Positions 44,286-51,992 of a DNA stretch of 64,000 nt are shown here, piece after piece. The DNA is from CAIKZJ01 sp041675325 (GTDB taxonomy: Bacteria > Bacteroidota > Ignavibacteria > Tepidaquicellales > Tepidaquicellaceae). Positions within the stretch are counted from its first letter, which is position 1. Every line of letters begins with the position of its first letter. The notes under the pieces are model-generated. The model was not told where the DNA came from and did not search any database. It saw only the letters and a list, made by a program, of their open reading frames with translations. A program made the position numbers and the translations under genes. Location: NCBI GenBank assembly GCA_041675325.1, contig JBAYUG010000003.1:27622-91621 (forward strand). The letters are read 5' to 3'.

Positions 44286-45566
44286 ATGAAAAAACTAATC
44301 GAAATATTAGTTCTTATACTTATTATGAATTTAGCACTATTAATTCGGAATTGTGAAGCCCAGTGGATTCAGATGACAGGCGGGATTGGCAATTATCAGA
44401 ATGTTTATTCTCTCGCGAATATTGGAAATAATATTTTTGCAGGCACGTCATTAGGTATTTGGCGTTCTACTAATAATGGTACAAACTGGACTTTAATAGG
44501 GCTTAATACAAAAGAGGTAAGATCTCTTGCTGTATCCGGTACAAATATTTTTGCGAGCATTGTTGATTTAAATAATCCTGTTGGTGTTTATATCTCAACT
44601 AACAACGGCACTAACTGGACTCAAACTGCTTTGAATAATCTTGATGTTGATGCTCTCACTGCAAGCGGAACTAATATTTATGCAGGAACAGAACAAGGAG
44701 TTTACCATACTTCAAATAATGGTGCAAGCTGGACCTTTCTTGGTCTGACAGATCAATATGTACATGCTATTTTAGTGGTGGGTTCAAGTATTTATGCGGG
44801 TTGTGATATGTGGGGAGGCTCATATGGGGGTGGAGTCTATGCTTCTGGGAATAACGGCGCCAGCTGGAGTTTTATCGGTTTATATAATTCTGATGTTAAT
44901 GCTCTTGCCGCAGTTGGAAACACTGTATTTGCAGGTATAGATTACATATATCCTAATCAAGGAACAGGAGGAGTTTATGTTTATAATAACAGTGGAACGA
45001 GCTGGTCTACACTGGGTTTAGGTAATGAATGGGTTTATGCTCTTGCTGTAAGCGGGAATAATTTATTTTCGGGCTCTAGTGCCGATGATTTTCCAACTTT
45101 TGGAACTGGAGGTGTTTACCTTTCAACAAATTCAGGTTCTACCTTTATCAATAAAAATCAGGGATACTATAATGAAGATATGAGGATTGCTTCTTTGTTA
45201 ATCGCAAATAATTACATTTTCTCGGGTTGCAGCTGGCGCGGTGTCTGGCGGCGCTCCCTTTCTGAAATTATAAATGTTCAAAATATATCAACAGAAATTC
45301 CTTCAAAGTATACATTATCACAGAACTACCCCAATCCGTTTAATCCGACAACTTCCATAGAATTTGATGTTGTACAAACTGCAGAAGTAGTGATTTCTGT
45401 GTTTGATGTATCAGGAAAAGAAATTGAAATTCTTGTGAATGAAAAACTCCAACCCGGGAAATACAAGACAGAATGGAACGGTACCGGTCATTCAAGCGGA
45501 GTCTATTTCTACAGAATGCAGACGGGCAATTTCAACCAGTCAAAACAGATGTTGATGATTAAGTGA
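44286..45566 (+). CDS. Secreted BNR-repeat protein with T9SS C-terminal domain
   Basis: 426 residues: signal peptide to about residue 26, then about seven repeats of the form FAGT-x-GVWRSTNNGTNWT (a propeller like the preceding gene and parts of the giant protein), then the T9SS type A tag from SQNYPNPFNPTTSIEF to NFNQSKQMLMIK. The tag has no insert. The three cargo genes (41798, 43024, 44286) and the giant gene are on one strand with short gaps (27, 41 and 11 nt), so they may form one transcript. No ligand can be named. Confidence 0.9.
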   Translation: MKKLIEILVLILIMNLALLIRNCEAQWIQMTGGIGNYQNVYSLANIGNNIFAGTSLGIWRSTNNGTNWTLIGLNTKEVRSLAVSGTNIFASIVDLNNPVGVYISTNNGTNWTQTALNNLDVDALTASGTNIYAGTEQGVYHTSNNGASWTFLGLTDQYVHAILVVGSSIYAGCDMWGGSYGGGVYASGNNGASWSFIGLYNSDVNALAAVGNTVFAGIDYIYPNQGTGGVYVYNNSGTSWSTLGLGNEWVYALAVSGNNLFSGSSADDFPTFGTGGVYLSTNSGSTFINKNQGYYNEDMRIASLLIANNYIFSGCSWRGVWRRSLSEIINVQNISTEIPSKYTLSQNYPNPFNPTTSIEFDVVQTAEVVISVFDVSGKEIEILVNEKLQPGKYKTEWNGTGHSSGVYFYRMQTGNFNQSKQMLMIK

Positions 45567-45666
45567 CGGGAGTCACTTAATCAGAAATCCCGTTAGCAAA
45601 GCGTATCTGGGATATTATTAAAGTGATTCTATAAATTACTGCTAAGATATTCTGCAAAAACAAAAA

Positions 45667-45689
45667 GCCAGCACTTATCTGCGGGCTTT
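45667..45689. terminator. Hairpin between convergent cargo and feoB genes
   Basis: GCCAGCA (45667-45673) and TGCGGGC (45680-45686) pair at six of seven positions with loop CTTATC, preceded by AAAAACAAAAA and followed by TTTA. The sequence is a near copy of the terminator at 49933-49956. Its position between converging stops (45566 and 45720) fits a bidirectional terminator. Confidence 0.65.
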
Positions 45690-45719
45690 AATATCAGAAA
45701 TGTTTATGATGGCATTTGA

Positions 45720-47153
45720 TTAATTGAATATTCTCCAGACTTGTGTTATTAAAAATGTTATGGAAAGTCCCATTGCAATCGGAAGAAAAGTAGAAATCAT
45801 AGTCCATTTCCAGCTTCCCGTTTCTTTGTATATTGTGTAAATTGTAGTTGAACATGGATTATGAAGCAGACTAAAAATCATCAAATTGATTCCTGTTAAA
45901 ACAGTCCATCCGCCCGAGTGCAAAACCGTTGCAACGTCAGCGGCATTTTCCATTTCAAACATTACTCCTGTATCGGCTCCTACACCCTGCATTCCGACTG
46001 TTAAGACAGTAAGCATTAATATAGTTGGAATTACGATTTCATTTGCAGGAATAGCGATTATATATGCCAGAATAATTACTCCGTTCAAACCTAAGAATAA
46101 TGCATATGGATTTGTCCAATCAACAAAATACTTCGCCAGACTTAAATCATTAAATTGTATGTTTGCTACCAGCCAGATAACAACTCCTGCCGGGGCTGCA
46201 AAAATTATCGCCCGCCACATAACAAAAATTGTTCTATCGATTAAAGAAGTATAAAGTGTTTGCATTATTCGGGGCGGACGGTAAGGTGGCAATTCCAGAC
46301 TAAACGCTGACGCTTCTCCTTTTAAAACCGACTTCGAAAGTCCCCATGAAACAAGCAAACTAAAACCAATGCCGAGTATTGCTATAGCTACAACTGCCGC
46401 AGCGGATGCAAACCCTGCCAAATAAGCCGGAACCAACTGTCCAATAAAAATTGTTGCAATTAAAATTTGCGTAGGCCATCTGCCATTGCATAATGAAAAA
46501 TTATTTGTGATTATAGCAATCAATCTTTCACGAGGACTATCTATAATTCTTGCTGCTATTACACCCGCAGCGTTGCACCCAAATCCCATACTCATAGTTA
46601 AGGCTTGTTTACCGTGTGCCCCGACCTTTTTGTAAATACCATCCATATTAAATGCAACACGCGGCAGGTAACCGAAATCTTCTAAAAGAGTAAATACCGG
46701 AAAAAATATTGCCATAGGCGGAAGCATAACACTTATTACCCATGCCATTGCAAGATAAGCTCCGTCTATCAATATTCCGCTTATCCACCATGGAGTGTTT
46801 ATTCCATCTGCAATTTGCTTAAGCCACGGATGCATCGTATCAACAAGCAGGGATGCAATCATCGCAGATGGAACGTTTGCTCCGACAATTGTTATCCAAA
46901 AAACAGCCGCGAGAATTAAGAACATAATAGGAAACCCGGTCCATTTGCTAGTTACTAATTTATCTATAAACCGGTCAACATCAAATTTTGGCTTTTCTCC
47001 TGAACGCGTCACAACTTTTGATGCAATCTCTTCTGCGTCTTTATAAATTGATTCAATAATTGAATCGTGCAAATTATCACCTATCTTCCAGCGCATTCTG
47101 TTTGCCGTCGCTATTATTTCTTCCTTCTTATTTTCGATTATAAGTGTCTTCAT
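45720..47153 (-). CDS. feoB: FeoB membrane permease part (separate polypeptide)
   Basis: 477 residues corresponding to the membrane half of FeoB. The start MKTLIIENKKEEIIATANRMRWKIGD joins where a normal FeoB runs from its GTPase/helical domain into the membrane. Gate-motif blocks are present: YLPRVAFNMDGIYKKVGAHGK, SMGFGCNAAGVIAARII, and the C-terminal LHNPCSTTIYTIYKETGSWKW (the paired Cys gates). FeoB moves Fe2+ across the inner membrane. The GTPase half is encoded by the separate gene 34 nt upstream. Both halves have their own start and stop, with no residual frame between them, so this is a gene split, not a simple frameshift. Confidence 0.9.
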   Translation of the reverse strand: MKTLIIENKKEEIIATANRMRWKIGDNLHDSIIESIYKDAEEIASKVVTRSGEKPKFDVDRFIDKLVTSKWTGFPIMFLILAAVFWITIVGANVPSAMIASLLVDTMHPWLKQIADGINTPWWISGILIDGAYLAMAWVISVMLPPMAIFFPVFTLLEDFGYLPRVAFNMDGIYKKVGAHGKQALTMSMGFGCNAAGVIAARIIDSPRERLIAIITNNFSLCNGRWPTQILIATIFIGQLVPAYLAGFASAAAVVAIAILGIGFSLLVSWGLSKSVLKGEASAFSLELPPYRPPRIMQTLYTSLIDRTIFVMWRAIIFAAPAGVVIWLVANIQFNDLSLAKYFVDWTNPYALFLGLNGVIILAYIIAIPANEIVIPTILMLTVLTVGMQGVGADTGVMFEMENAADVATVLHSGGWTVLTGINLMIFSLLHNPCSTTIYTIYKETGSWKWTMISTFLPIAMGLSITFLITQVWRIFN

Positions 47154-47187
47154 TTATATTATCTTGGATTTAGAAATTCAATACTAA

Positions 47188-47997
47188 TTATTCGCCTGTT
47201 CTTTCCGCTGCCTTCAAATTTCCTATTTCGCCCGAACGTACTGCGTCAATTACGCTTTGGTCCCCTTCGAGTAACCTTAAAGCTATCCATCGGGTATTAG
47301 GTAAATCGGGAAATTGCACTGAAAGCTTTTGGTTTAACTCATCAACTGCACTGCTTACATTTTTAATATCATTACTTATTCTATGCGGTTTGCAAACATA
47401 CTGTCCGGTTGCTACTTCATTTATTGCTTTTAACAGTTCCGGAATCCCTGTGCCCTGTCGTGCCGCAGCGGGTACTACAGGAATACCAAGATTCTTTGAA
47501 AGCAATCTGTCGTCAACGATTAATTTATGTCTCTTCGCTTCATCAATTAGGTTCAAACATAAAACAGCTCGGTCGGTAATTTCCAATACCTGTAAAACCA
47601 TGTTTAAATTTCTTTCAAGTCGGGAAGCATCAACAACTATGACTGTAACGTCAGGCTGACCGAATAAAATAAAGTCGCGGGCAATTTCTTCATCGGTGCT
47701 TGTTGAAAGCAGAGAATATGTGCCCGGCAAATCAACTATTTTAAATCTTTTATTTCCGTACGAATACGCTCCTTCTGTCCTTCCCACCGTTTTACCGGGC
47801 CAATTACCCGTATGCTGGCGAAGTCCGGTCAAGCTATTAAACACAGTGCTTTTACCGGTATTCGGATTGCCGGCAAGAGCAACTACGTAATCAGTTTCTG
47901 ACATATCAATACCAAGCTTTACAAGATTGGCAAGATTGTGAGCGGGACACGTTACGCAATTTGAATTCATGTGTGTGATTTTATTATCTAAGGTCAT
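47188..47997 (-). CDS. feoB: FeoB GTPase domain as a separate protein
   Basis: 269 residues. GTPase motifs: G1 GNPNTGKST, G2 Thr in GKTVGR, G3 DLPGTYSL, G4 NLID (LNLIDEAKRHK), and a likely G5 in PAAARQGTG. After the GTPase come the helical (GDI-like) residues up to WIALRLLEGDQSVIDAV, then a stop. The N-terminus has an unusual extra stretch with C-x2-C (MNSNCVTCPAHN), which could bind metal. ATGA overlap with the DtxR/FeoA fusion gene. It should pair with the permease protein to form a two-part FeoB. Confidence 0.92.
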   Translation of the reverse strand: MTLDNKITHMNSNCVTCPAHNLANLVKLGIDMSETDYVVALAGNPNTGKSTVFNSLTGLRQHTGNWPGKTVGRTEGAYSYGNKRFKIVDLPGTYSLLSTSTDEEIARDFILFGQPDVTVIVVDASRLERNLNMVLQVLEITDRAVLCLNLIDEAKRHKLIVDDRLLSKNLGIPVVPAAARQGTGIPELLKAINEVATGQYVCKPHRISNDIKNVSSAVDELNQKLSVQFPDLPNTRWIALRLLEGDQSVIDAVRSGEIGNLKAAERTGE

Positions 47998-49028
47998 ACT
48001 TCTTTCATCGATTGATTTCTTTTTACATACACAAAGTCCGTTTGATTCTTTCTTAAAGCAACAGTGGTTCCCCTGATTTCATAGGCTGTAGGGTCGCCGC
48101 CAAGACTACGAAGTTGTGCGCGGATTTTAGTTCCGGGTACAATCCCGAAATCGAGCATTCTTCTTCTTTGCTGACCGCGAAGAGCGCGTGAAATACCGGC
48201 TACCACAGCTTCCTCTCCCTGATCTATAGAAGATAAGGTTTCAAAAAATTCCTGAACTTCTTCTTTGTTGGAAATCGGAACTACGGTTACGTTCGATGCA
48301 ATCACTGGCGCTAGCAAACATTCTTCTCCGTTTGCTTCAAAACGGATTCTCTCTTCATTATTATAGAGCATCCTAATCTGCATTCCCGCATGTAATCCTT
48401 CTGCGGACAATTGAGCATAAGTCTCTTTTGGTTCGTCTTCTATATGAACAATCGTCGCAAACATTCCTTCTTGCAGGTCAGTCAAAAGAATTCCATTGTA
48501 TGATGGCATCTCACCGTCTTCACTTGGTATTGGGTCGCCGTGCGGGTCACGAAGCGGATTGCCGAGCTTTGCAGCAAGTTGTTTTATGGTATCCTCATCA
48601 GTTTGATGCTCTCTTTCTTCGGCAATTGAATGCCATTCGGTTTCTGCAACGCTTGTATTATCCGCGAGATGTAATTCCCACAATCGGTGAATGCGTATTA
48701 CTTTTAATGCATAAGATCGCCCATTAGCTGTCAATTTTATTTTACCATTCTGAGATTGTATTAATCCCATTTCTTCAAGACGTAATACAAGTCGTGATCC
48801 CTTACCCTCTTTTAAGGATAGATTGTCCCGCAGACTCTCTAATGAACTGTCGAGCGAATTGTATTCGTAGTTGTAAAAGTGCTTTAAGGCATCTTCGACA
48901 AAAATGCGTTCACCCTGAGATTTTATTTTTCTCCATCTTGGTATAATGCCTTTGCCTGGTATAAACAAAACAAGAAGCACTATTATTGCAGTAAAGAAAA
49001 GAAGTAATATTATTAATGGTTCAGCCAT
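47994..49028 (-). CDS. Membrane-anchored DtxR-like protein fused to two FeoA domains
   Basis: 344 residues. Residues 5-25 form one hydrophobic segment (LIILLLFFTAIIVLLVLFIP), with no signal-peptide cut site. Then a winged-helix-like region (about 40-110: SRLVLRLEEMGLIQSQNGKIKLTANG), the DtxR dimerisation/metal domain with HRLWELHLAD, EREHQTDEDTIKQLAAKLGNP and DPHGDPIP (about 110-170), and two FeoA/SH3-like domains (about 180-255 and 265-340: LTDLQEGMFATIVHIED, RMLDFGIVPGTKIR). It combines an iron-sensing regulator with the FeoA that activates FeoB. It could place FeoA next to the permease and sense iron there; whether it binds DNA is unknown. It overlaps dtxR by 8 nt. Confidence 0.87.
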   Translation of the reverse strand: MAEPLIILLLFFTAIIVLLVLFIPGKGIIPRWRKIKSQGERIFVEDALKHFYNYEYNSLDSSLESLRDNLSLKEGKGSRLVLRLEEMGLIQSQNGKIKLTANGRSYALKVIRIHRLWELHLADNTSVAETEWHSIAEEREHQTDEDTIKQLAAKLGNPLRDPHGDPIPSEDGEMPSYNGILLTDLQEGMFATIVHIEDEPKETYAQLSAEGLHAGMQIRMLYNNEERIRFEANGEECLLAPVIASNVTVVPISNKEEVQEFFETLSSIDQGEEAVVAGISRALRGQQRRRMLDFGIVPGTKIRAQLRSLGGDPTAYEIRGTTVALRKNQTDFVYVKRNQSMKEV

Positions 49029-49704
49029 TTTTCTCCCGCACTTTTTTAATTTCTTTTAAATAAATGCTGTTGGAAATTTGTTGGCTTAAAGAAAGTGTTT
49101 TGTGTCTAAATTTAATTGTGAATGATTTATCATAATCAAGCTTATGAATAACTTCAAATTCAGTATTTAAAACAAATCCTACCTTGGATAGATAGTCTAT
49201 TAAATCCTTGTCACCGTCGTCAACTTGCATTAATCTATAAAATGAACCTTCAACAGCTTCTGCAAGAGTAATAAAATGTTGCATTTCTGGCAATACACCG
49301 TTTTTCTTCGGTATCGGATGACCATGAGGATCGAATTCTGGAAAACCGAGATATTCATCTATCCTGTCAATTAGATTTTCTGAAGTGTGATGCTCAAGGA
49401 TTTCGGCTTGTTCGTGAACTTCACTCCACGGCAAATTGAGGACCTTATTTAAAAATAATTCCCATAATCTATGCCGGCGGATTACATTAAGAGCTATGAG
49501 CTCGCCCTTGTCTGTCAATTCCATTCCTTTATATTTTTCATAATTTACTAAACCCTGTCTTGATAATTTTTTCGCCATATCACTGATAGCGGCGTTGGAT
49601 ACGGATAATTCCTGCGCCAGTTTGAGGGTATTTATGTTCTCACTGAAAGATTGACTGTGATTATAAATCTTCTTCAAATAGTTTTCTGTTGAGATTGTTG
49701 TCAT
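49021..49704 (-). CDS. DtxR/MntR family iron- or manganese-dependent regulator
   Basis: 227 residues. N-terminal winged helix-turn-helix (residues about 1-65: NTLKLAQELSVSNAAISDMAKKLSRQGLV), dimerisation and metal domain with RRHRLWELFL, EVHEQAEILEHHTSENLIDRID and FDPHGHPIPKKNG (about 75-140), and a C-terminal FeoA/SH3-like domain (about 145-220). Full-length DtxR layout. It probably represses the operon when Fe2+ is plentiful. A candidate operator (49724-49739) lies about 20 bp upstream of its start, which is the first gene of the operon. Fe versus Mn cannot be told apart from sequence; the feo genes favour Fe. Confidence 0.93.
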   Translation of the reverse strand: MTTISTENYLKKIYNHSQSFSENINTLKLAQELSVSNAAISDMAKKLSRQGLVNYEKYKGMELTDKGELIALNVIRRHRLWELFLNKVLNLPWSEVHEQAEILEHHTSENLIDRIDEYLGFPEFDPHGHPIPKKNGVLPEMQHFITLAEAVEGSFYRLMQVDDGDKDLIDYLSKVGFVLNTEFEVIHKLDYDKSFTIKFRHKTLSLSQQISNSIYLKEIKKVREKNG

Positions 49705-49723
49705 ATTATATTCTTTGTATAAA

Positions 49724-49739
49724 TTTAAGTATATTTAAA
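49724..49739. promoter_or_regulatory. Candidate DtxR-type operator TTTAAGTATATTTAAA
   Basis: TTTAAGTATATTTAAA is an imperfect 16-bp inverted repeat (7 of 8 pairs). It lies 20 bp upstream of the first codon of the DtxR-type regulator, in the promoter position for the feo operon. DtxR/MntR sites are AT-rich palindromes of similar length. A second inverted pair, TTAAG-N8-CTTAA, lies at about 49765-49782. Confidence 0.5.
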
Positions 49740-49932
49740 CAATATATCAAGTCTACCTTACATATTAAGTAACATTCCTTAATTATTATAGTTCACTATT
49801 TTATTTGAAGTTAGTCTATTGAAAACATTTTGAGTAGAAGTATTAGAAAAAGAAATTATTAAAGAAGATCTTTATGAATTGAAACCCTCTGTTAGATGTG
49901 ATTTTTGAGCATTCTGTGTAAAAACAAAAAAC

Positions 49933-49956
49933 CCGCATTTATCTGCGGGCTTTTTT
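49933..49956 (-). terminator. Bidirectional intrinsic terminator
   Basis: CCCGCA (49933-49938) and TGCGGG (49945-49950) are flanked by an A run on the left (AAAAACAAAAAA) and CTTTTTT on the right, so it can terminate in either direction. For the minus strand it is downstream of the receiver-PAS-kinase gene that ends at 50053. It ends the hydrogenase/signalling gene cluster. Confidence 0.85.
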
Positions 49957-49960
49957 AGCT

Positions 49961-50002
49961 TAATCCGTGGATATCAGTCTCATCCGTGAATATCTGTGTT
50001 CA
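49961..50002 (-). repeat. Copy of the CGGATTAA-type intergenic repeat
   Basis: Read on the minus strand, GAACACAGATATTCACGGAT followed by GAGACTGATATCCACGGATTAA is a divergent member of the repeat found at 1942-1986, 13421-13465, 60194-60243 and 63890-63931. The rest of 49705-50052 holds the feo promoter region and the terminator just described, with no gene. Confidence 0.65.
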
Positions 50003-50052
50003 ATTTTCTAACTTTTCAGAGTGTCCTGATTGGTAATCCAATAGAACAATAC

Positions 50053-51552
50053 CTACTTAGTATAAGGCAGATACACCGTAAACGTAGAGCCTTTTCCGTA
50101 TTCCGATTCCACTTCCACCTTACCTGAATACGACTCCGCAATTCGCTTCACAATCGATAGACCAAGCCCTGTACCGCTTATACTCCTTGTATGCTCGTTC
50201 TTAATTCTGTAAAATTCCGAGAAGAGTTTTTCCTTTTCCTCCGGCTTCATTCCTATACCTGTATCCGAAATCCGCGTCACTATAAAGTTACTTGATGCGG
50301 AAACATTTATGTCTATCGAACCGTTATCTTTGTTATATTTAACCGAGTTGCCGATAATATTCGTAAACAGTCTCGTGATTTCATTGTTATCCGCAAGAAT
50401 ATCTGGCAGGTTATCCTGATACTTACAGGTAACCGTTATGCCGCGTTTCTTTGTTTCAAGCTCAAGAAAGTCCGTTGTGCTTTTTACAATTTCGGCTACA
50501 TTAAGTCGTTTCAGTTCACGTTGTTTCGCCTTCATTTCCATTCGTGAGATATCAAGTAAATCATTCACCATCTCAAGCAAGCCCTGAAGCCTGTTCTTCG
50601 AGCGTCCGAGGTAATCCTTCTGCTGTTCGGGAGTTATCTGCAATGATGGATCAAGTATAATGTTCAGAAATCCGAGTACCGCTGCCATCGGCGTCTTCAG
50701 CTCATGTGCAACCATCGAAACAAACTGCGACTTGATGTACTCTACCTTCTTCATTTCCGTTATATTCCTTAAAACTGTAACTACCCCGGCAAGCGAGCCG
50801 TCTGGATTCGGTACAGGAGAGCATTTTATTTCAATTACAAGTTCTCTGTTCGCTTTAAGTTCTACTTCTGCACTGTGTGTTTTATTCTCAAATACATCCG
50901 AATCAAGAATTAACTTAATTAGTTCTGCAATTTTTACAGGCAAAATGCTAAGTATCTTCTCCCCGAGTATAATTTCATTCAGTTCAAGGTATTTCACAGA
51001 TGCAGGATTGAAAAGTACAAGCTCGCCGTCTTTGTTTACAACAAATACTCCGTCCGCGAGTGAGCTTACGATTGTATTAAGTCTCGATTTCTCAGTTGCA
51101 AGTTCAAGCAGCCTTTCTTCTCTTTCTTTCTTGAGTTTTTCTGCTTCAAGTATCAGCATTCTTCTCTCAAGTCCCGCTCTTAAATTCTGCAGCAGTTCAT
51201 CAGGTGAAAAGGGTTTCGGTATGTATGAGAATGCGCCAAGCTTTGTTGCTTCTATCGCTGTCTCGTAACTTGCATACGCTGTCGCAATGAAGCAAACCGT
51301 GTTCGGTCGTGCTTTCTTTATTTCTTTTAGTACCGAAATACCGTCTATGTCAGGCATCTTAAGGTCGAGTATTGCAAGGTCGTATTCCTTTTCCGTACCC
51401 ATTTTTATTCCCGTCATTCCGCAGTCCGCTGTCTCTACATCGTAATTCTCACTTTGCAGTAGGCGCTGAGTTCCAATACGCAGGCCCTTTTCATCATCAA
51501 CTATTAGTACCTTTGGTCTGTATTCTTCCACGTTTTCTTTGTTTGTTATCAC
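50053..51552 (-). CDS. Receiver-PAS-histidine kinase
   Basis: 499 residues. Receiver domain (about 13-125: VLIVDDEKG, phospho-acceptor Asp in LAILDLKMP, KPF lysine), a coiled coil, PAS domain (about 158-275: IVSSLADGVFVVNKDGELVLFNPA), HisKA with SMVAHELKTPMAAVLGF (the phospho-His), and HATPase_c with N box (NIIGNSVKYN), G1 (ISDTGIGMKPEEK) and G2 (GTGLGLSIVKRI). Cytoplasmic, no membrane segments. Overlaps the upstream receiver-only gene (ATGA), and lies at the end of the hydC-hydB-hydA-kinase-receiver series, so it is probably downstream in that signalling chain, accepting phosphate through its own receiver. Confidence 0.92.
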   Translation of the reverse strand: MITNKENVEEYRPKVLIVDDEKGLRIGTQRLLQSENYDVETADCGMTGIKMGTEKEYDLAILDLKMPDIDGISVLKEIKKARPNTVCFIATAYASYETAIEATKLGAFSYIPKPFSPDELLQNLRAGLERRMLILEAEKLKKEREERLLELATEKSRLNTIVSSLADGVFVVNKDGELVLFNPASVKYLELNEIILGEKILSILPVKIAELIKLILDSDVFENKTHSAEVELKANRELVIEIKCSPVPNPDGSLAGVVTVLRNITEMKKVEYIKSQFVSMVAHELKTPMAAVLGFLNIILDPSLQITPEQQKDYLGRSKNRLQGLLEMVNDLLDISRMEMKAKQRELKRLNVAEIVKSTTDFLELETKKRGITVTCKYQDNLPDILADNNEITRLFTNIIGNSVKYNKDNGSIDINVSASSNFIVTRISDTGIGMKPEEKEKLFSEFYRIKNEHTRSISGTGLGLSIVKRIAESYSGKVEVESEYGKGSTFTVYLPYTK

Positions 51553-51962
51553 TGTTTCTTTCTTTTCTCAAAACACTCTTCAAGCTTATTTGAAAGCTCG
51601 TCAATATTTATCGGTTTGTTAAACCATGCATCGCAGTGTATCCATTCCTGCTCTTCTGATGTGGTAATTCCAAACTTCATTCCTGTTACGAATGTTGCCG
51701 ATGTCAGCAAAAATACCGGTATTGTTTTTCCGTATTCATCCCGTTTTATCCTGTGTGATAAAATAAACCCCGAATCATGCTCCTCCATGATAAGGTCCAG
51801 TACTGCCGCATCAGGCTTCTCGCGCTTAAATGCTTCCCATGCATCAGGTACATTGTCCGCCGTTACTACTTCATATCCTTTTGAAAGAAGTAGTGTACTG
51901 TTCTGTTCAATCAGGTCCGGATCGTCGTCCACCAGCAATATTTTCTTTTTAACTTCAGCCAT
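51549..51962 (-). CDS. Stand-alone response regulator receiver
   Basis: 137 residues, only a receiver domain: KILLVDDDPDLI (acidic pair), phospho-acceptor Asp in DAAVLDLIMEEHDSGF, Thr/Ser in LLTSATFV and Lys in WFNKPINID. No output domain. The LIMEEHDSGFIL stretch resembles the MMDEPDDGFFL of the receiver gene at 58437 on the opposite side, suggesting that the two are related receivers of one pathway. It lies 30 nt after the hydrogenase-like kinase and before the receiver-PAS-kinase, a phosphorelay arrangement. Confidence 0.92.
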   Translation of the reverse strand: MAEVKKKILLVDDDPDLIEQNSTLLLSKGYEVVTADNVPDAWEAFKREKPDAAVLDLIMEEHDSGFILSHRIKRDEYGKTIPVFLLTSATFVTGMKFGITTSEEQEWIHCDAWFNKPINIDELSNKLEECFEKRKKQ

Positions 51963-51992
51963 GATTTCTCCTTTTGTTTGTATATCTTTTAT

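Noticed and set aside
45720..47997. Split feoB as a sequencing frameshift
   Set aside because: The halves are separated by a stop, 34 nt and a new start exactly at a domain border; no continuing frame joins them.
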